64,000 bases of DNA, taken from NCBI GenBank assembly GCA_944474755.1, contig OX104119.1:6435075-6499074 (forward strand), in the 5' to 3' direction. The notes beneath the pieces were generated by a model that did not search any database, was not told the DNA's origin, and saw only the letters and a list, made by a program, of their open reading frames with translations. Each line of letters starts with the position of its first letter. The first letter of the stretch is position 1. The stretch comes from Limnoperna fortunei. Its lineage: Eukaryota > Mollusca > Bivalvia > Mytilida > Modiolidae. Shown here one piece after another: positions 1 to 13,300 of this stretch. Both the position numbers and the translations under genes were made by a program.

Positions 1-50
1 ATCATTATTTCTATTGATGTACCTATTTTTATTGTTTTTTGTCTTTGCAG

Positions 51-3000
51 GCCTTTAAATTTTGCTATATCGCCAGATGAGTACGAGACACGGTCTATGA
101 AGAAGACCAAACTGCTAAGGGTAAATATTAGTATTATATATATTGGAACCAGCAGTGCCATAAGACATCAAAATGTCCAAAAATAAATTACTAGTTTTAT
201 TGGATAACTTTTTTTAAAAACTTATTTACAGACTTACCATATGCATATACTGATAATTCGACAACACATTGTTTGAATAAGATTTTATTGCATATTAATG
301 TATGCAATAAAGTTACTGTTACTTGAATGAGCTTGTTGATATTTTGCCAATATTGAACTCTTGGTTTTCATTCGGTAAAGCTAGCATATATTGCAAACAT
401 GTAGTTTAAAGTGGAAAGAAGTAGAATTGGAATTCTTTCTATATGGGCCCTAGGCCTGATTGCAGTCTCGCCAGGTGGACCTATGGTATTTTGATCAAAT
501 CTTTCTCTACATTTACTGTACCGGTACTAGCTTACCATTGTACGAGGTTATGACATTTTGGGTATGATCTTTGTTTGATGAAATGCCATTAAATAGTTAC
601 ATGTAGGTTCTTCTCGCTATATAACAGTATTTTTTTATTCAGGACCCTATGTCTCACAGAATTATAGAAAAAAGGAGGCGTGATCGGATGAATAATTGTC
701 TGGCAGAACTAAGTCGGCTCATTCCGCCAAGTTACTTAAAACAGGTATGTATTTGTGTAAATTTAATTATTTGTAATGCATTGGCTGCTTCTCATATGTA
801 GGCATTACTCCTATTAGAGTTGTAGGTGTTATCTCCCCATGGAGCAGTTACATTCATGGCATTTTTGTTTTTGGTTACAACAGATATTTTGTTTTGAATT
901 TCAAAGTTTATATAAACACATATAAGGAGCACATGCTCTAGTTAACTCCTAATGTGCCCAAATGCAGTTGAAATAGTGCACATCCATTTGTTATATTACT
1001 TGCTGAGAACAGTTCATAGTCATTCCATTATGTCACGTGACATATTTACTGTACATGTAATTGTATTTCAAATATTGATATTTTTTAAGTACATGGTAAT
1101 ACACTTAATACATGATTAAAATATGCACAGTTTTACTTATTTCATGTGAAATGTGACATACTTTTGATAGAATAATGGCAGTTTCCTTGATAATGGCTGC
1201 TTCATAGATTATTCTCAAAGACAGAAGTATCTGTTGTATCAAAATAATTTGTCTATTGACATGAACAGAGAAAACAATTTATTAATTGTAATATGTAATT
1301 AAATGTTTATAAAAAGATAGAATTTTAACCAGGAATCAGCTTTCTTGTTCAGAATAAAATCATTATAGTTATAACATTTTGTTTGTAGGGTCAGGGTCGA
1401 ATTGAGAAGACAGAGATTATAGAAATGGCCTCCAAACTTATCAGAAACTTGCAGAATCTGGACACATTTAGGGGTAAGATATTTTGATTCACATATTTAT
1501 ATGCTGTGGTTTTAAAATAAAAAGAAAGATTTATTGTTGACAACAAGCATTTTGAGACCAAAGTCTGTTTTGCTTATTTTTTTATGCCCCAGAGAACTGA
1601 GGGGGCATTAAGATTTACTAATGATCTTCCGTCCTAACGTACGAACATCCGTACGAATTTCCGTCAAGCTTTTCTCTGAAACCGTACATGAGAACAATTT
1701 AAAATTTGGCAGGGTGGTTAAGTATTATTAGTTGTACGTCCTAAGCGACTTTCTGACCTGTCGGACAACTACTTCCTGTTTGGGACTTCATTTGTATGTA
1801 TGTATGTATGTCCATCCTTCCTTATGAATTTCCGTCAAGCTTTTCTCAGAAACCGCAATGAATAATTTAAAATTTTATCAGGGTGGTTCAGTATCACAAG
1901 TTGTACGTCCTAAGTGACTTTCAGACCTGTTGGACAACTACTTCCTGTTTGGGATGCGGGGGCATCTGTGTCCCATGGACACTTTGTTCTATTTTTTGTA
2001 TTTAATATGAATGAATACGGTTTTTGTTGTTGATAGATTTTTTCGTTAATATTATTTCCACATGAGTACACATTTTGCTAAAAAAAACAAAAAGGCATTC
2101 TCTTACAGTAAATTAGGGAGTTATAAATTAAAGAAACAAAATTTTATTATATTATTTTATTTATATTGTTATCATTTATATGTATATTATCTTCTCTGTA
2201 ACTATGTATATGGTTTAAGTGAATAAACTTCACTACAATAAAGATTAACTTAACTTGGAGAAAAGCACAAAAGATTTTAAAAAGTTTGTCAAGCAAGAAA
2301 AATGTAATTATTTTACTTTAATTTATAGGGATGATTGAGAGAGAGCTACCTCCCGATGGTGGCGGTACTAATGCCTGTTGTCAGGAAAAATTCTTTATGG
2401 GATTTAAAGAATGCCAGGAGGAGGTCCTTCAATATTTGATAGAAACAGAGGGAGTCGACCCAAAACATTCCTTCTGTCAACGAGTTTCTTCTCATTTGGA
2501 CCAGACCAGTAAAAAGTTTCTGAAGTTATCCACAGGTATAACCTTTGTTTTTCTGTATGTTGTGGAAAAAATCCAAGGCCATATACATGGCTTTTTTAAA
2601 TAAATAAATAAGTATGATCTGTGTGATGGTTAGTGCCATTTAATGTCATATTTGAATGCGTTTTGTTTTAAATTACTTCATAATTATTTATTCAGTTACT
2701 TTGTTTAGTTGACTGTGTCTCAGAAACAAACCTGGCCATTTGAATTTACAGTCGTCTTTTTTTGGGAAGAAGCAAAAAAAATTTATTTTACAATCTTGAA
2801 TTTTAAATCTTAAATGAATAACATTTAGGCATTTATTATTGTTTATTTTTAGCTCACCTGACATACTGTGTCGAATGAACCATTGTCATCACTTGCATAC
2901 TCTTCATTGTCATCATCATTGGGGGGCCACAAACTTTTCAAATTTTTTTCTCCAAAACCATCTGTCCAGTTTAAACCAATTTTGGCAGGAGTTTCAGTGG

Positions 3001-6000
3001 GTGGTACTTTAAAAGAAGTTTTTTGGTGCTGATCAAAAATTCAGCGCTTGGGCTGTTAACACATTTTGATTGACTGAAATTTTAAAAATCTTTTTGGACA
3101 ATCCACTTGGCTTATTGAATTGTGATATTGTACAAATGAACCTCAGAAAGTCCTCTTTTAATGTTGAGTTTGGGGTGCTGGTTGAAAATCCAAGATGGCC
3201 TCCACTAGAAACATAGCTACACATAATACTCTATTGGAAGTATGTATTAAAACATTTAAACCAAATCACAAAGATAGGAATCCAGGGTAATTCTGTTCTA
3301 TTTTTAAAGGTTTTGGTTCTGAATCCAATTTAACAAGGCTGATAAGCCTGTTAATGCATTTTGTTTGGCAAAAACTTAAAAAAAACTCTCTTACAAATAC
3401 ACTTGACAGATTGAACTTAAAAAAATATTTCTCACAATATTGTCATTGGTGTCAATTGAAAATTCAACATGGTTGCCAGTGACATTAATAAGTTTTAATT
3501 GGCTGAAATTTCAATAAATCATTCTCCGACAAACTTGGCAGATTGAATTATGCTATTGTATAAATATATCTAATTATGGTGCCATATTTAAATTTGCTGG
3601 GAGTACTAAATATGAGATAGCCTTACAGTGGAAATGTGGAACAAACTCAGCATATAACCCTTCCGGAAATGCATACCAGTACAAACAGCTTGTTGCACAA
3701 TAAACTAAGCCATTCATGCCATGTTACTTCTTTATTATTTATAGTTTTTGTTGCTGAAACTTTAGAGCCATATGGGAAAAAAGATTATAATTCTTCTCTG
3801 ATATCACTTTGGCTTTGAAAAAAATTGCTCTCCTACAAACAAAGTTTATTTTGGTATGTCAGGTGAGCATCACAGGCTCCTTGTTCATGATTAGAAAAGG
3901 TTTAAAAGCTTTATATTATAACAGGAAATGAAAATAAAATGTGTATTCGAGACATCTATTACTTAATTAATATGTAACCTCATATAGATATATTCATGTA
4001 AAATAAATACAAAAATTACAACTTAAACCTTTAAATTGATTTACATGTATTATTTACACTTACATACACACACATACACACACACACATAAAATAGTAAA
4101 CACTTTATACTTAACATCATTTTTTTATACTTAATCAGCCATAATTGGTGCTTTTTGAAAGCCTTGTACAATAAGCAATGACTTTAGACATGTTTTCACA
4201 AGAAAGTCATCCCCTGATTTATTAGAAGTCCATTTATGAAAAAACAAAATATAAAGCTGCCTTTCAAATATTTGAAGTAAAAATGCATTTCATAATTGAG
4301 TTCCCAGACAGGTAAATGATAGACCTAAAAAATATTAGTTTTGTTAAAAATAAATCATTAAAAGATAAAATGCTGAATTTATGAATAGAGTAGTATTATT
4401 TATAAGATATCTACATACCGTTTCTCTTGTATTCTAATCTTGAGTTTTCTTTCAGGCATTTGAAAATTTAATTTTTTGATTAATTTTTTTAAAAAAGATA
4501 TGTACTGTGCCTTAATTAACAAATTTCTTAGAAATGTTCCAGGGAATTGAGGTTACATCTAATTACTATTGTGTTTAAATGTCTCGGATTTGAGGTAATG
4601 TACTTGTATTGATAGCTTCATTATATTGTGCCTATATTTGTAGCTCACCAGACTCAGAGAGCCATTTGAGTAATTGCCATCACTTGGTATCTATTTTGTC
4701 ATATTTTCATACTACATTTGAAACCATGTGTAAGAGTTGACCCAAGCTGAATGCTACAATTTGACCATTTAATTCTGATTTCCATTCGGCAAAACGTCTT
4801 TAAAACATATTGTACACTTGCAGGAATGTTCTGTGCACTGTTGTCAATAAAATCAATTTTTAGTGCTAATTGGAAATTGGAGATGTATTCCACATAAAGA
4901 CAGTTTAAGATAGTTTCTGAAATTAAGAAAAAAATCTCCTGAGAAACCACTGATTAAAGTAACCACACAAATTAAATTATCTTAATATAATACTGTAGAA
5001 TGTTTTTATAATATCGTCAGAAGTTACCAAACCTGATCCCTAAGAGATATGTTTCCTATATTAGGTAGAAATGCATTAGAAATTTAATTTGCATAAACAA
5101 TTTTAGAAACCAGCAACTGATTAAAAGTAAATATCTGAAAAATAAGTCAAGTTTGTGATTGGGTTCTAGTAAGTTATATTGTTGACGAAACAAAGGGATA
5201 AACAAAGGTCAGTGCAAAACAAAAACCTGTTCCATTATCATATCCATGGTGATTTATTCCAAATTACTCTTTTTTTCCTGAATTAAATTAAATTAGTATT
5301 AAATGTCTCTCCAAAAAATTATTACTTTATACCAGTGGATCACTGCATTATTAAGTGGTTCCTATGCAGTTTAATAGCAAATATATCAAACTAAAACTTC
5401 AGGTCAGCTGTACAGATCTGGTTTATTAATAATTATTTTATCTTTATTAGTGTGCCATTAGTTTATATGCATACAAGCTGGACTGAAAACACTTGAAAGT
5501 GATTTCAGTCACAAATAAAACCATGTGCTTATTTAATCTATTTGTTTCCATATCTTGTTTTGCTCATCCAAATTTTGTTGACCCTAAAAAGGTTTTACCA
5601 TCGAACCTCCTCACAGTACAAATTCCGCATAGTACCTAGTTAGACATATCACTCTGATTTGTACTGCAAATTCCATGTAGCTTATACCAAAAGTTTAAAA
5701 ACCACAAATCAATTTATTTGGACAAGAATATGTTATTATTTGCATTTTTTTTTAGTTACTTGATAGGGTTAAAAAAAGCTATTGATTAAGTTAATTTTGT
5801 ATGTACAGTTATTCAGTGATCCATAAAGAATATATATAAGATTTAAAACAGTTCATCTTAAACTATAGAAACATTTTCTGTTAGTTGCAGTGATTATTTG
5901 ATTGGTCATTAAGATGGATGTTAATTTAAATACTAGTAACTTACATTACATTGTTAATTTTTGGTACGTGTTTGCTGATTTCTTTAAAAAAGATTTAATG

Positions 6001-9000
6001 TTCCAATTAATACAGTTTTTTTATTGTTAAACTGCATTGTATCAGTTACAAACATTCACATTGAGCACAGAGACCCCCTTCTTGTTATCCCCTGAAACCA
6101 GGAATTGAATCTAGGTCCCTAGAGTGTTTAGTTACTTTTTTTATAGTTATTTTAAACCTTTCCAAACCAATGCTAATAAGAAAGAAAACTTAATGGCACA
6201 CTATATACACTATATAACTTTTCCCTCCATTCATCTAATATAATATGATATCCCTTAAAACCACTGTGTATATATAACTCCACCTCTAATTTATAAAAAA
6301 GTTAAATTAAACAGAATAAATAAAAAAGTAGTTACATTGTAATGCTGCACAAGAAGTTTTTTTTTCAAGTATTTTATTATTTAAAATATTATTTATAAAC
6401 AAAACAGCTTTGCACTTTTAATTGCCAAGGTTTCTTTAAATTTTTTATAATGATTTAATGTGTATTTCATCTGTAATTTAATTGAGCTTCTATTGCTCAG
6501 ATTTGAAGTCTTAAACTTCAAACCATTTTATTTATTTGGATGTGAGGTGGAAGGAGGGGATGCTCAAAATTCAAAAAAAGGTGTCTAGTTTGACAAAAGT
6601 AAGAAACTGTATAGTACTCAAGTATAGTGCCTTTCGTTTTCTGTATTACCTATAAATTTTATAGATAATATGTGAAGATTTTAGGACAAAATAAAAAATG
6701 ATTGGTCCTTGACACTATTCCTAAGTAAAAATAACATTAATTTGAGATGGTTTAGTTCAATCTTCTAATCATATTTCAGTATTAACCTTACCTTCTTTGA
6801 GCACTCAAGAAATTAATGATTTATTTAAAAATAATAACAGAAAGAAGATGTTTCTTCCATTAACTTACATACTTTGCTACTATTTGGAAATTTCAATGCA
6901 GAGTTCGGCCAGTTTTTGCCATATTAAAAAAAACCTGAAAATGTATGAAAAGCTTTTGGTTCAAAATTAATAATGTCAATCTTTTCAAATAATTTTTGGT
7001 CAATTTTTAGAATTTAAAAAATATGCTAGTCACTTGTCCATCTTTTGAAATAATATTTTAACAAAATATCCGATTCCAGTTGTAGTAATTGTAGTAATTG
7101 CATCGACTCCTTTTGCAAATTTTAAAAATTGACATAATTGGTTTAATTTATCAAACTTATATTGATGTATATTATGAATATAAGTAATATGGAAACTACT
7201 ACATATTTCATAGATGTATGAGTAGAGTCTGCATGTGTCTTAAAAAGTGTTAAAACTACTCTTCTTTACCCATGAAGCTGTGACTATGGCTCGATTTAAT
7301 CTTAGGTACAACTGTAAGCAATTAAGAAAGTTTTATTACCAGTTTATCAGTAGTTACGAGAATACTGTGACATTACAGATTTGACATCTATTCCAACATC
7401 CTCTAGTTCTCATCCCTCCCATAAAAATGTTTTCCTGGAGAATTCATCTCTTGTAGGGCTCTTCCTGTTCCTTATGTAGGTCACTTACTAGTAGCCAGTG
7501 AATCATTTCATTGTTCTCTTTGTGACTGTCTGTTTCTTTCAAATTTTTCTATATTTATACTATATAACAAAAATGTCTTAAACCTGTTGATTCATTGCTT
7601 TTTAGCTCACCTGGACCGAAGGTCCATGTGAGCTTTTGCTATCACTTGGTGTCCGTCGTCCGTCGTCTGTCGTCCGTCATAAACTTTTTCAAAAATCTTC
7701 TCCTCTGAAACCACTGGGCCAATTTTTTTCAAACTTGGCCACAATCATCCTTAGGGTTCCTAGTTTCAAGTTTGTACACAGGGTGTTGATCAACAGACAA
7801 ATATGGCCACTGTTACTAAAAATAGAATATGGGGTCAACACAGGTTTTTGATCATTATCTAAAAAACTATAATAGCTATAGACAAAACCGTTACTTCAAA
7901 TTGATCAGCACATTAAGGTCTACAATGGTTGCTATTAGCGCGAAGTTGTGTATTGGCGTCTTGTAGGAGTTATTGCCCTTTTTTGACAATTTTTGACAAA
8001 ATTTTTGGTATTTACAATATAACCTGAAAACTATACGAGGTAGAGTGAAACTGTAAAGGGCAAAAATAATCAGCAATGCAAGCCCTACAATTCACTTAAT
8101 TGGTCTGAAATTGTCAGATGACTCCTTTTATGAGTTATTGCCCTTAAGTGGTCATTTTTTATGAAATTTTCCGTTTTTGTCCTGTAACTTTAAAACTATA
8201 ACAGCTAGAGTAAAGGTGTAAATAGCAAAAATGATCAACAATACAAGCCCTACAATTCACTCTATAGTCTGAAATTGTCAGATGACTCCTTATAGGAGTT
8301 ATTGCCCTTAAATGGCAATTTTTTATGAAATTTTCCGTTTTTGTCCTGTAACTTGAAAACTATAGCAGCTAGATTGAAACTGTAAATTGCACAAATGATC
8401 AGCAATAAAGACCCTACAATTCGCTTGTTTCGTCTGAAATTGTCAGACAACTCCTTAAATAAGTTATTGTCCATAAATGACAATTTTTTATGAAATTTTC
8501 CGTTTTTGTCCTGTAACTTAAAAACTGTAACAGCTAGAGTGAAACTGTTAATAGCAAAAATGATCAGCAATACAAGCCCTACAAATTACTATTAAGTCTG
8601 AAATTGTCAGATGACTCCTTATAGGAGTTATTGCCCTTAAATTGCAATTTTTTATGAAATTTTCCGTTTTTGTCCTGTAACTTAAAAACCATAAAAGCTA
8701 GAGTGAAATAATAATTGCAAAAATGATCAGCAAAAAAAGCCCTACAATTCATTTAATTGGTCTGAAATTGTCAGATGACTCCTTATAGGGGTTATTGCCC
8801 TTAAATGACAATTTTGTTAAGAATTGTCCATTTTTATTCTGTAACTTGAAAACTATAGTAGCTAGATTAAAAGTGTAAATTGCACAAATGATCAGTAATA
8901 GAAGCCCTACAAATGATTGCTTACTTTAAAATTGCAAGATGACTCTTTATAGGAGTTATTGCCCTTTCATTATGAATTTGGACAAATGAACAGTTTTTTA

Positions 9001-10323
9001 ATTATAAATTAGTCTATAACACACCTATTAGTAAAGTAAAACTGTAAATTTCTAAAGTACCCTAAAGGACAATGCCTTAAAACCATTTAATTATCTGAAA
9101 TTGTCGATGGCACCTTATAGTAGTTATTGTATTTAACAAATTTTTTTAAGAAATGTTTAGTTTTTGCACAGTAACTTACAAGCTATAACAACTAGACTGA
9201 AACTGTTAATTTCAAAAATTTTAATAAAGTTTAAGTCATTTGGATTCCAGGTGAGCGATTACAGGCTACTGGGAGCCTCTAGTTTCTATTGGAAGTTTCA
9301 GTGAACTCCTTTATTTTTAGCTACATTATGGTATGAACTTAAACTACTATACTGAATATCTGTTTAAATGAGAGTAGATTATGTTTAGTCATGAATCACC
9401 AACTAATTTTGTCTCTTTACTCTTTATAAGTATATCAAATTGTTACTCATAGATATCAGCACAATTTCTCTGATAAAAGCATTCAAAATTACAAAATACA
9501 GTTACTCGATAGCAAATTCTGTTATTTACAAAAAAATTAAAATCTACGAACCCTTCCCACTTAAAACGTTTCAAAATTACATTTAGCCATTCCTGACAAA
9601 ACACTATCTGCAGCCACTTGCCACTTGCCAGCCTTTGTTGTCGTCTGAAACAGAAACCACTATAGAAGAATTTGACTGTACCATCACAGTATAATCGCTT
9701 GATATAAACCATTTACAAACTGGTGAATACAACTTTAAAAATTGTCTTCAATTATATTTAAGATTTGGTTGAGTTGTATACATGTATAATTGGGGCAAGT
9801 AGTTTTTTCATGGAATTTGCATGTGAGTTCATTGTCTTCCTTGGCTTATATTCTTGCATATTTATCCTTCTTCTGTGTTGTGCAAAGATATCAGGCTGAA
9901 ATTACCTTTTAGTGCCTTATCTTGGGCACAGCACCATTTTTGATACATTAGAGGTGATTGCAGTTTTCTCCTCTTTAAAATCAAGGATTTTTGTTGTCCT
10001 TTTGATGGATTTTCATTGTTTATTTGTTTTGTTTTTAATAATTTAGTCACTTTAATTTTCATCTACTTGGAATATCTCGGTGAGTTTCGTTTTTGTCTTC
10101 TCTTTGTTGTGTATTCATTTGATACTTCGTCACTACATGTGAATTAATATTTGTACAAATTTTACAGCAAGAATTATCACATTCCAAATGTGCTGGAGTT
10201 ATTTATGTACAATAAATGAAGATACTTGGACAAATAAGAATACCAAGGAAAATATAATTTTTTGAAATCTCAAGAAGAGATTTTATATTAATTTTATAGT
10301 ACATTATACTTACCACATTAACA

Positions 10324-10372
<49 letters not shown>

Positions 10373-13300
10373 ATGTCCGCGTTATTAGTGTCTCAATCGC
10401 AATATTAGTGAGATGAACTAAATTTAAACATCATGTGATGTTATCATCTCACTATGATCATGTGACAATATTATCTGTATTACGTAAACCATATACCTGT
10501 AATTAATTCACGCCAGTCTAAAAATTTTGACGCTATTCAAATCTCTTATATATAATACTTACTGATTAACAAGCAGTGTTCCAAGGAGGCTGCATAAATT
10601 TCTTCTTTAAACATCCATCTCCAAATTTACAATCTCATTACAAACAGTTTCTAGAAACTCTATTATATAGAGTTCAGAGTTCTCTTTATCCATACATACA
10701 GTTTAAGAATTAACAACAACTAACTCTGTACAATTAAAATTCTTCCACCAAAAAAATAACAGGATGCAATACTAGTCTTCATTCTGTAAAAGACATATAA
10801 ATAGACAATCATTTACTGTAAGAATTTATGAGAATCTAAATCTCTCAAATAAAATTTAACAAATGTGGACTATGTTGCCCTGTCTGCCGCTTCAATAATA
10901 ACTTTAGTCGAAGCTCCCTTGTATAAAGCCCAACTTGGTGCTATTGCTCTAGTTGAATGAGCATTAACTTTAAAATTGCTGTCAGAACATGCATTTTGAA
11001 CCGTTTTAACTATCCAATTAGATATCGTTGGAGCTGTTACTGGTTTGTGTGGTTCATTCAAAGATAAAAATAATTTGCCTTTGTCTAAAGAGCCCAATTT
11101 CTGTCTGAAATTTTTCGTCTTTTCTAAATATATACCTAAAGCTCTTTTAGGGCCTAGTAACTTTTTCTCAGGAAAACAAGGAACAAATATTTTTGCCCCA
11201 AAATGATTTTGACGATCTTGTTTTGATAGCCCATGTCTGATAAAAGTTACTCCCTTCTCTTGAACTTTCATTGATTCCTGATCAATTCCGAGACTTTGAA
11301 TGTCACTGCATCTACGAAATGTTGTAATAGCAATAAGAAAAACAGTTTTGTATGTTATAAACTTAATATCTGTATCATTTAAAGGTTCAAAAGGAACTTT
11401 ATGTAATGCTTCCAGAATTATCTCTAAATCCCATTCTGGTAATAATTTTACCTTTGGAGGTCTAGACTGAAAAACACCTTTTATTAACCTTGTAATGAAA
11501 GGGTGTTGTCCAATGGGACAATTCTGATAAGGCTGTAAAACTGCTGAAAGCATTGAACGATATCCAGAAATAGTTCTGTATTGTAAATCAGACTCAAATA
11601 AAAATGTAAAAAAATCTGCAATTTGGTCTAAAGTTGCTGTATATGGATCAATTTCCCTTTCACCACACCAGCTATTGTATTTATCAAATTTGTTGACATA
11701 ATCTTTTTGAGTGCCTTTTCTCCATGATGCAGTGAGTAATTTTCGAGCTGATTCAGAAAACCCCCTGTTTCAAAGTTTCTGTTGAGAGGAGCCATGCAGT
11801 CAGATTTAACATTTGAGGATTTGGATGATAGATCCTTGTTTTCGGTTGATTTAACAGATTTTCCATAATTGGCAACTGTATTGGAGGAGCTATTAGCAGT
11901 TCTAAAATTTGAGGATACCAATGTCTCCTGGGCCATTTTGGGGCTATCAAAATTATTGTACAATGGAATTGCTTCATATATTTTAACACTTTCGGTACTA
12001 GACAAATTGGGGGAAATGCATAAACAAACATGTTCTCCCATGATATTGTCAGTGCATCCAGAGCTAATGCACTTTGGTGTGGAATCCATGAGCAGAAAAT
12101 CTCTGTCTGTTTGTTCTCGGAGGAGGCAAATAGATCTATCAATGGATTTCCCCATAAATGAAAAATCTGACTGACAACTGATTTGTTCAAAGACCATTCT
12201 GTTTGGCGAATTTTCACTCGACTCAACTGATCCGCCAATAAATTTTTCTTGCCTATAATGTGGGCGGATTTCAAAACTATCCCATTCTGAATGGCCATCT
12301 GCCATAATTCCCATGTCAAATAGCACAGGTTTGGTGATTTTGTCCCCCCCCTGGCGATTGATGTATTGCACGACACTGGTATTGTCGCTCCTGATAAATA
12401 CACACTTGCCTTTCACTTGATTCAGAAAATGTTTCAGAGTTAAAAACACAGCCTTCATTTCCAATCAATTTATATGCCACTTTTTCTGATTTGAATTCCA
12501 CTTTCCTTGAAATATCTGAGTGCCAATATAACCCCCAAAACCGCTTTTGGAAGCATCTGTCGTGATTGTAACAGTGCTTTAAGGTGATACTAAAAATCGG
12601 CCCTTTCTGCGTGTTGGCTGAATTTAGCCACCACATCAGATGCGACTTCAGATGTTGAGTACACGGGACATGTTGATCCAAATTGCGAGAAATTGGTAGA
12701 GACGTGCATTTGGTATAAGATCTATACAAGAAGCCATTACTCCTAGAACTCTCAGAAAATCCATTACTTTGGTTTGCCCTGAGAACAATTTCTGAATCAG
12801 AGTCTGTAGATTCTGAATTCTTTCTGGAGTAGGAAGTACTAGACCTTTGTCCAGAAGAAAAAGACCCCCTAAATAAGTTACTGTTTGACTGGGAATTAAA
12901 GTTGATTTTTTCATGTTTATGAAACCTAGTGCAACTATCAGATCCACTTTGGTGTGGAATCCATGAGCAGAACATCTCTGTCTGTTTGTTCTCGGAGGAG
13001 GCAAATAGATCTATCAATATATTTCCCCATAAATGAAAAATCTGACTGACAACTGATTTGTTCAAAGACCATTCTGTTTGGCGAATTTTCACTCGACTAA
13101 ACTGATCCGCCAATAAATTTTTCTTGCCTATAATGTGGGCGGATTTCAAAACTATCCCATTCTGAATGGCCATCTGCCATAATTCCATTGTCAAATGCAC
13201 AGGTTTGGTGATTTTGTCCCCCCCCCCTTGGCGATTGATGTATTGCACGACACTGGTATTGTCGCTCCTGATCAATACACACATGCCTTTCACTTGATTC

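Noticed and set aside
8262..8570. 102-codon minus-strand ORF with repeating peptides
   Set aside because: It falls in a ~164-bp tandem repeat and has no family similarity.
7880..9200. CRISPR-like array
   Set aside because: The repeats are ~164 bp, contiguous and without unique spacers, in a eukaryotic intron.
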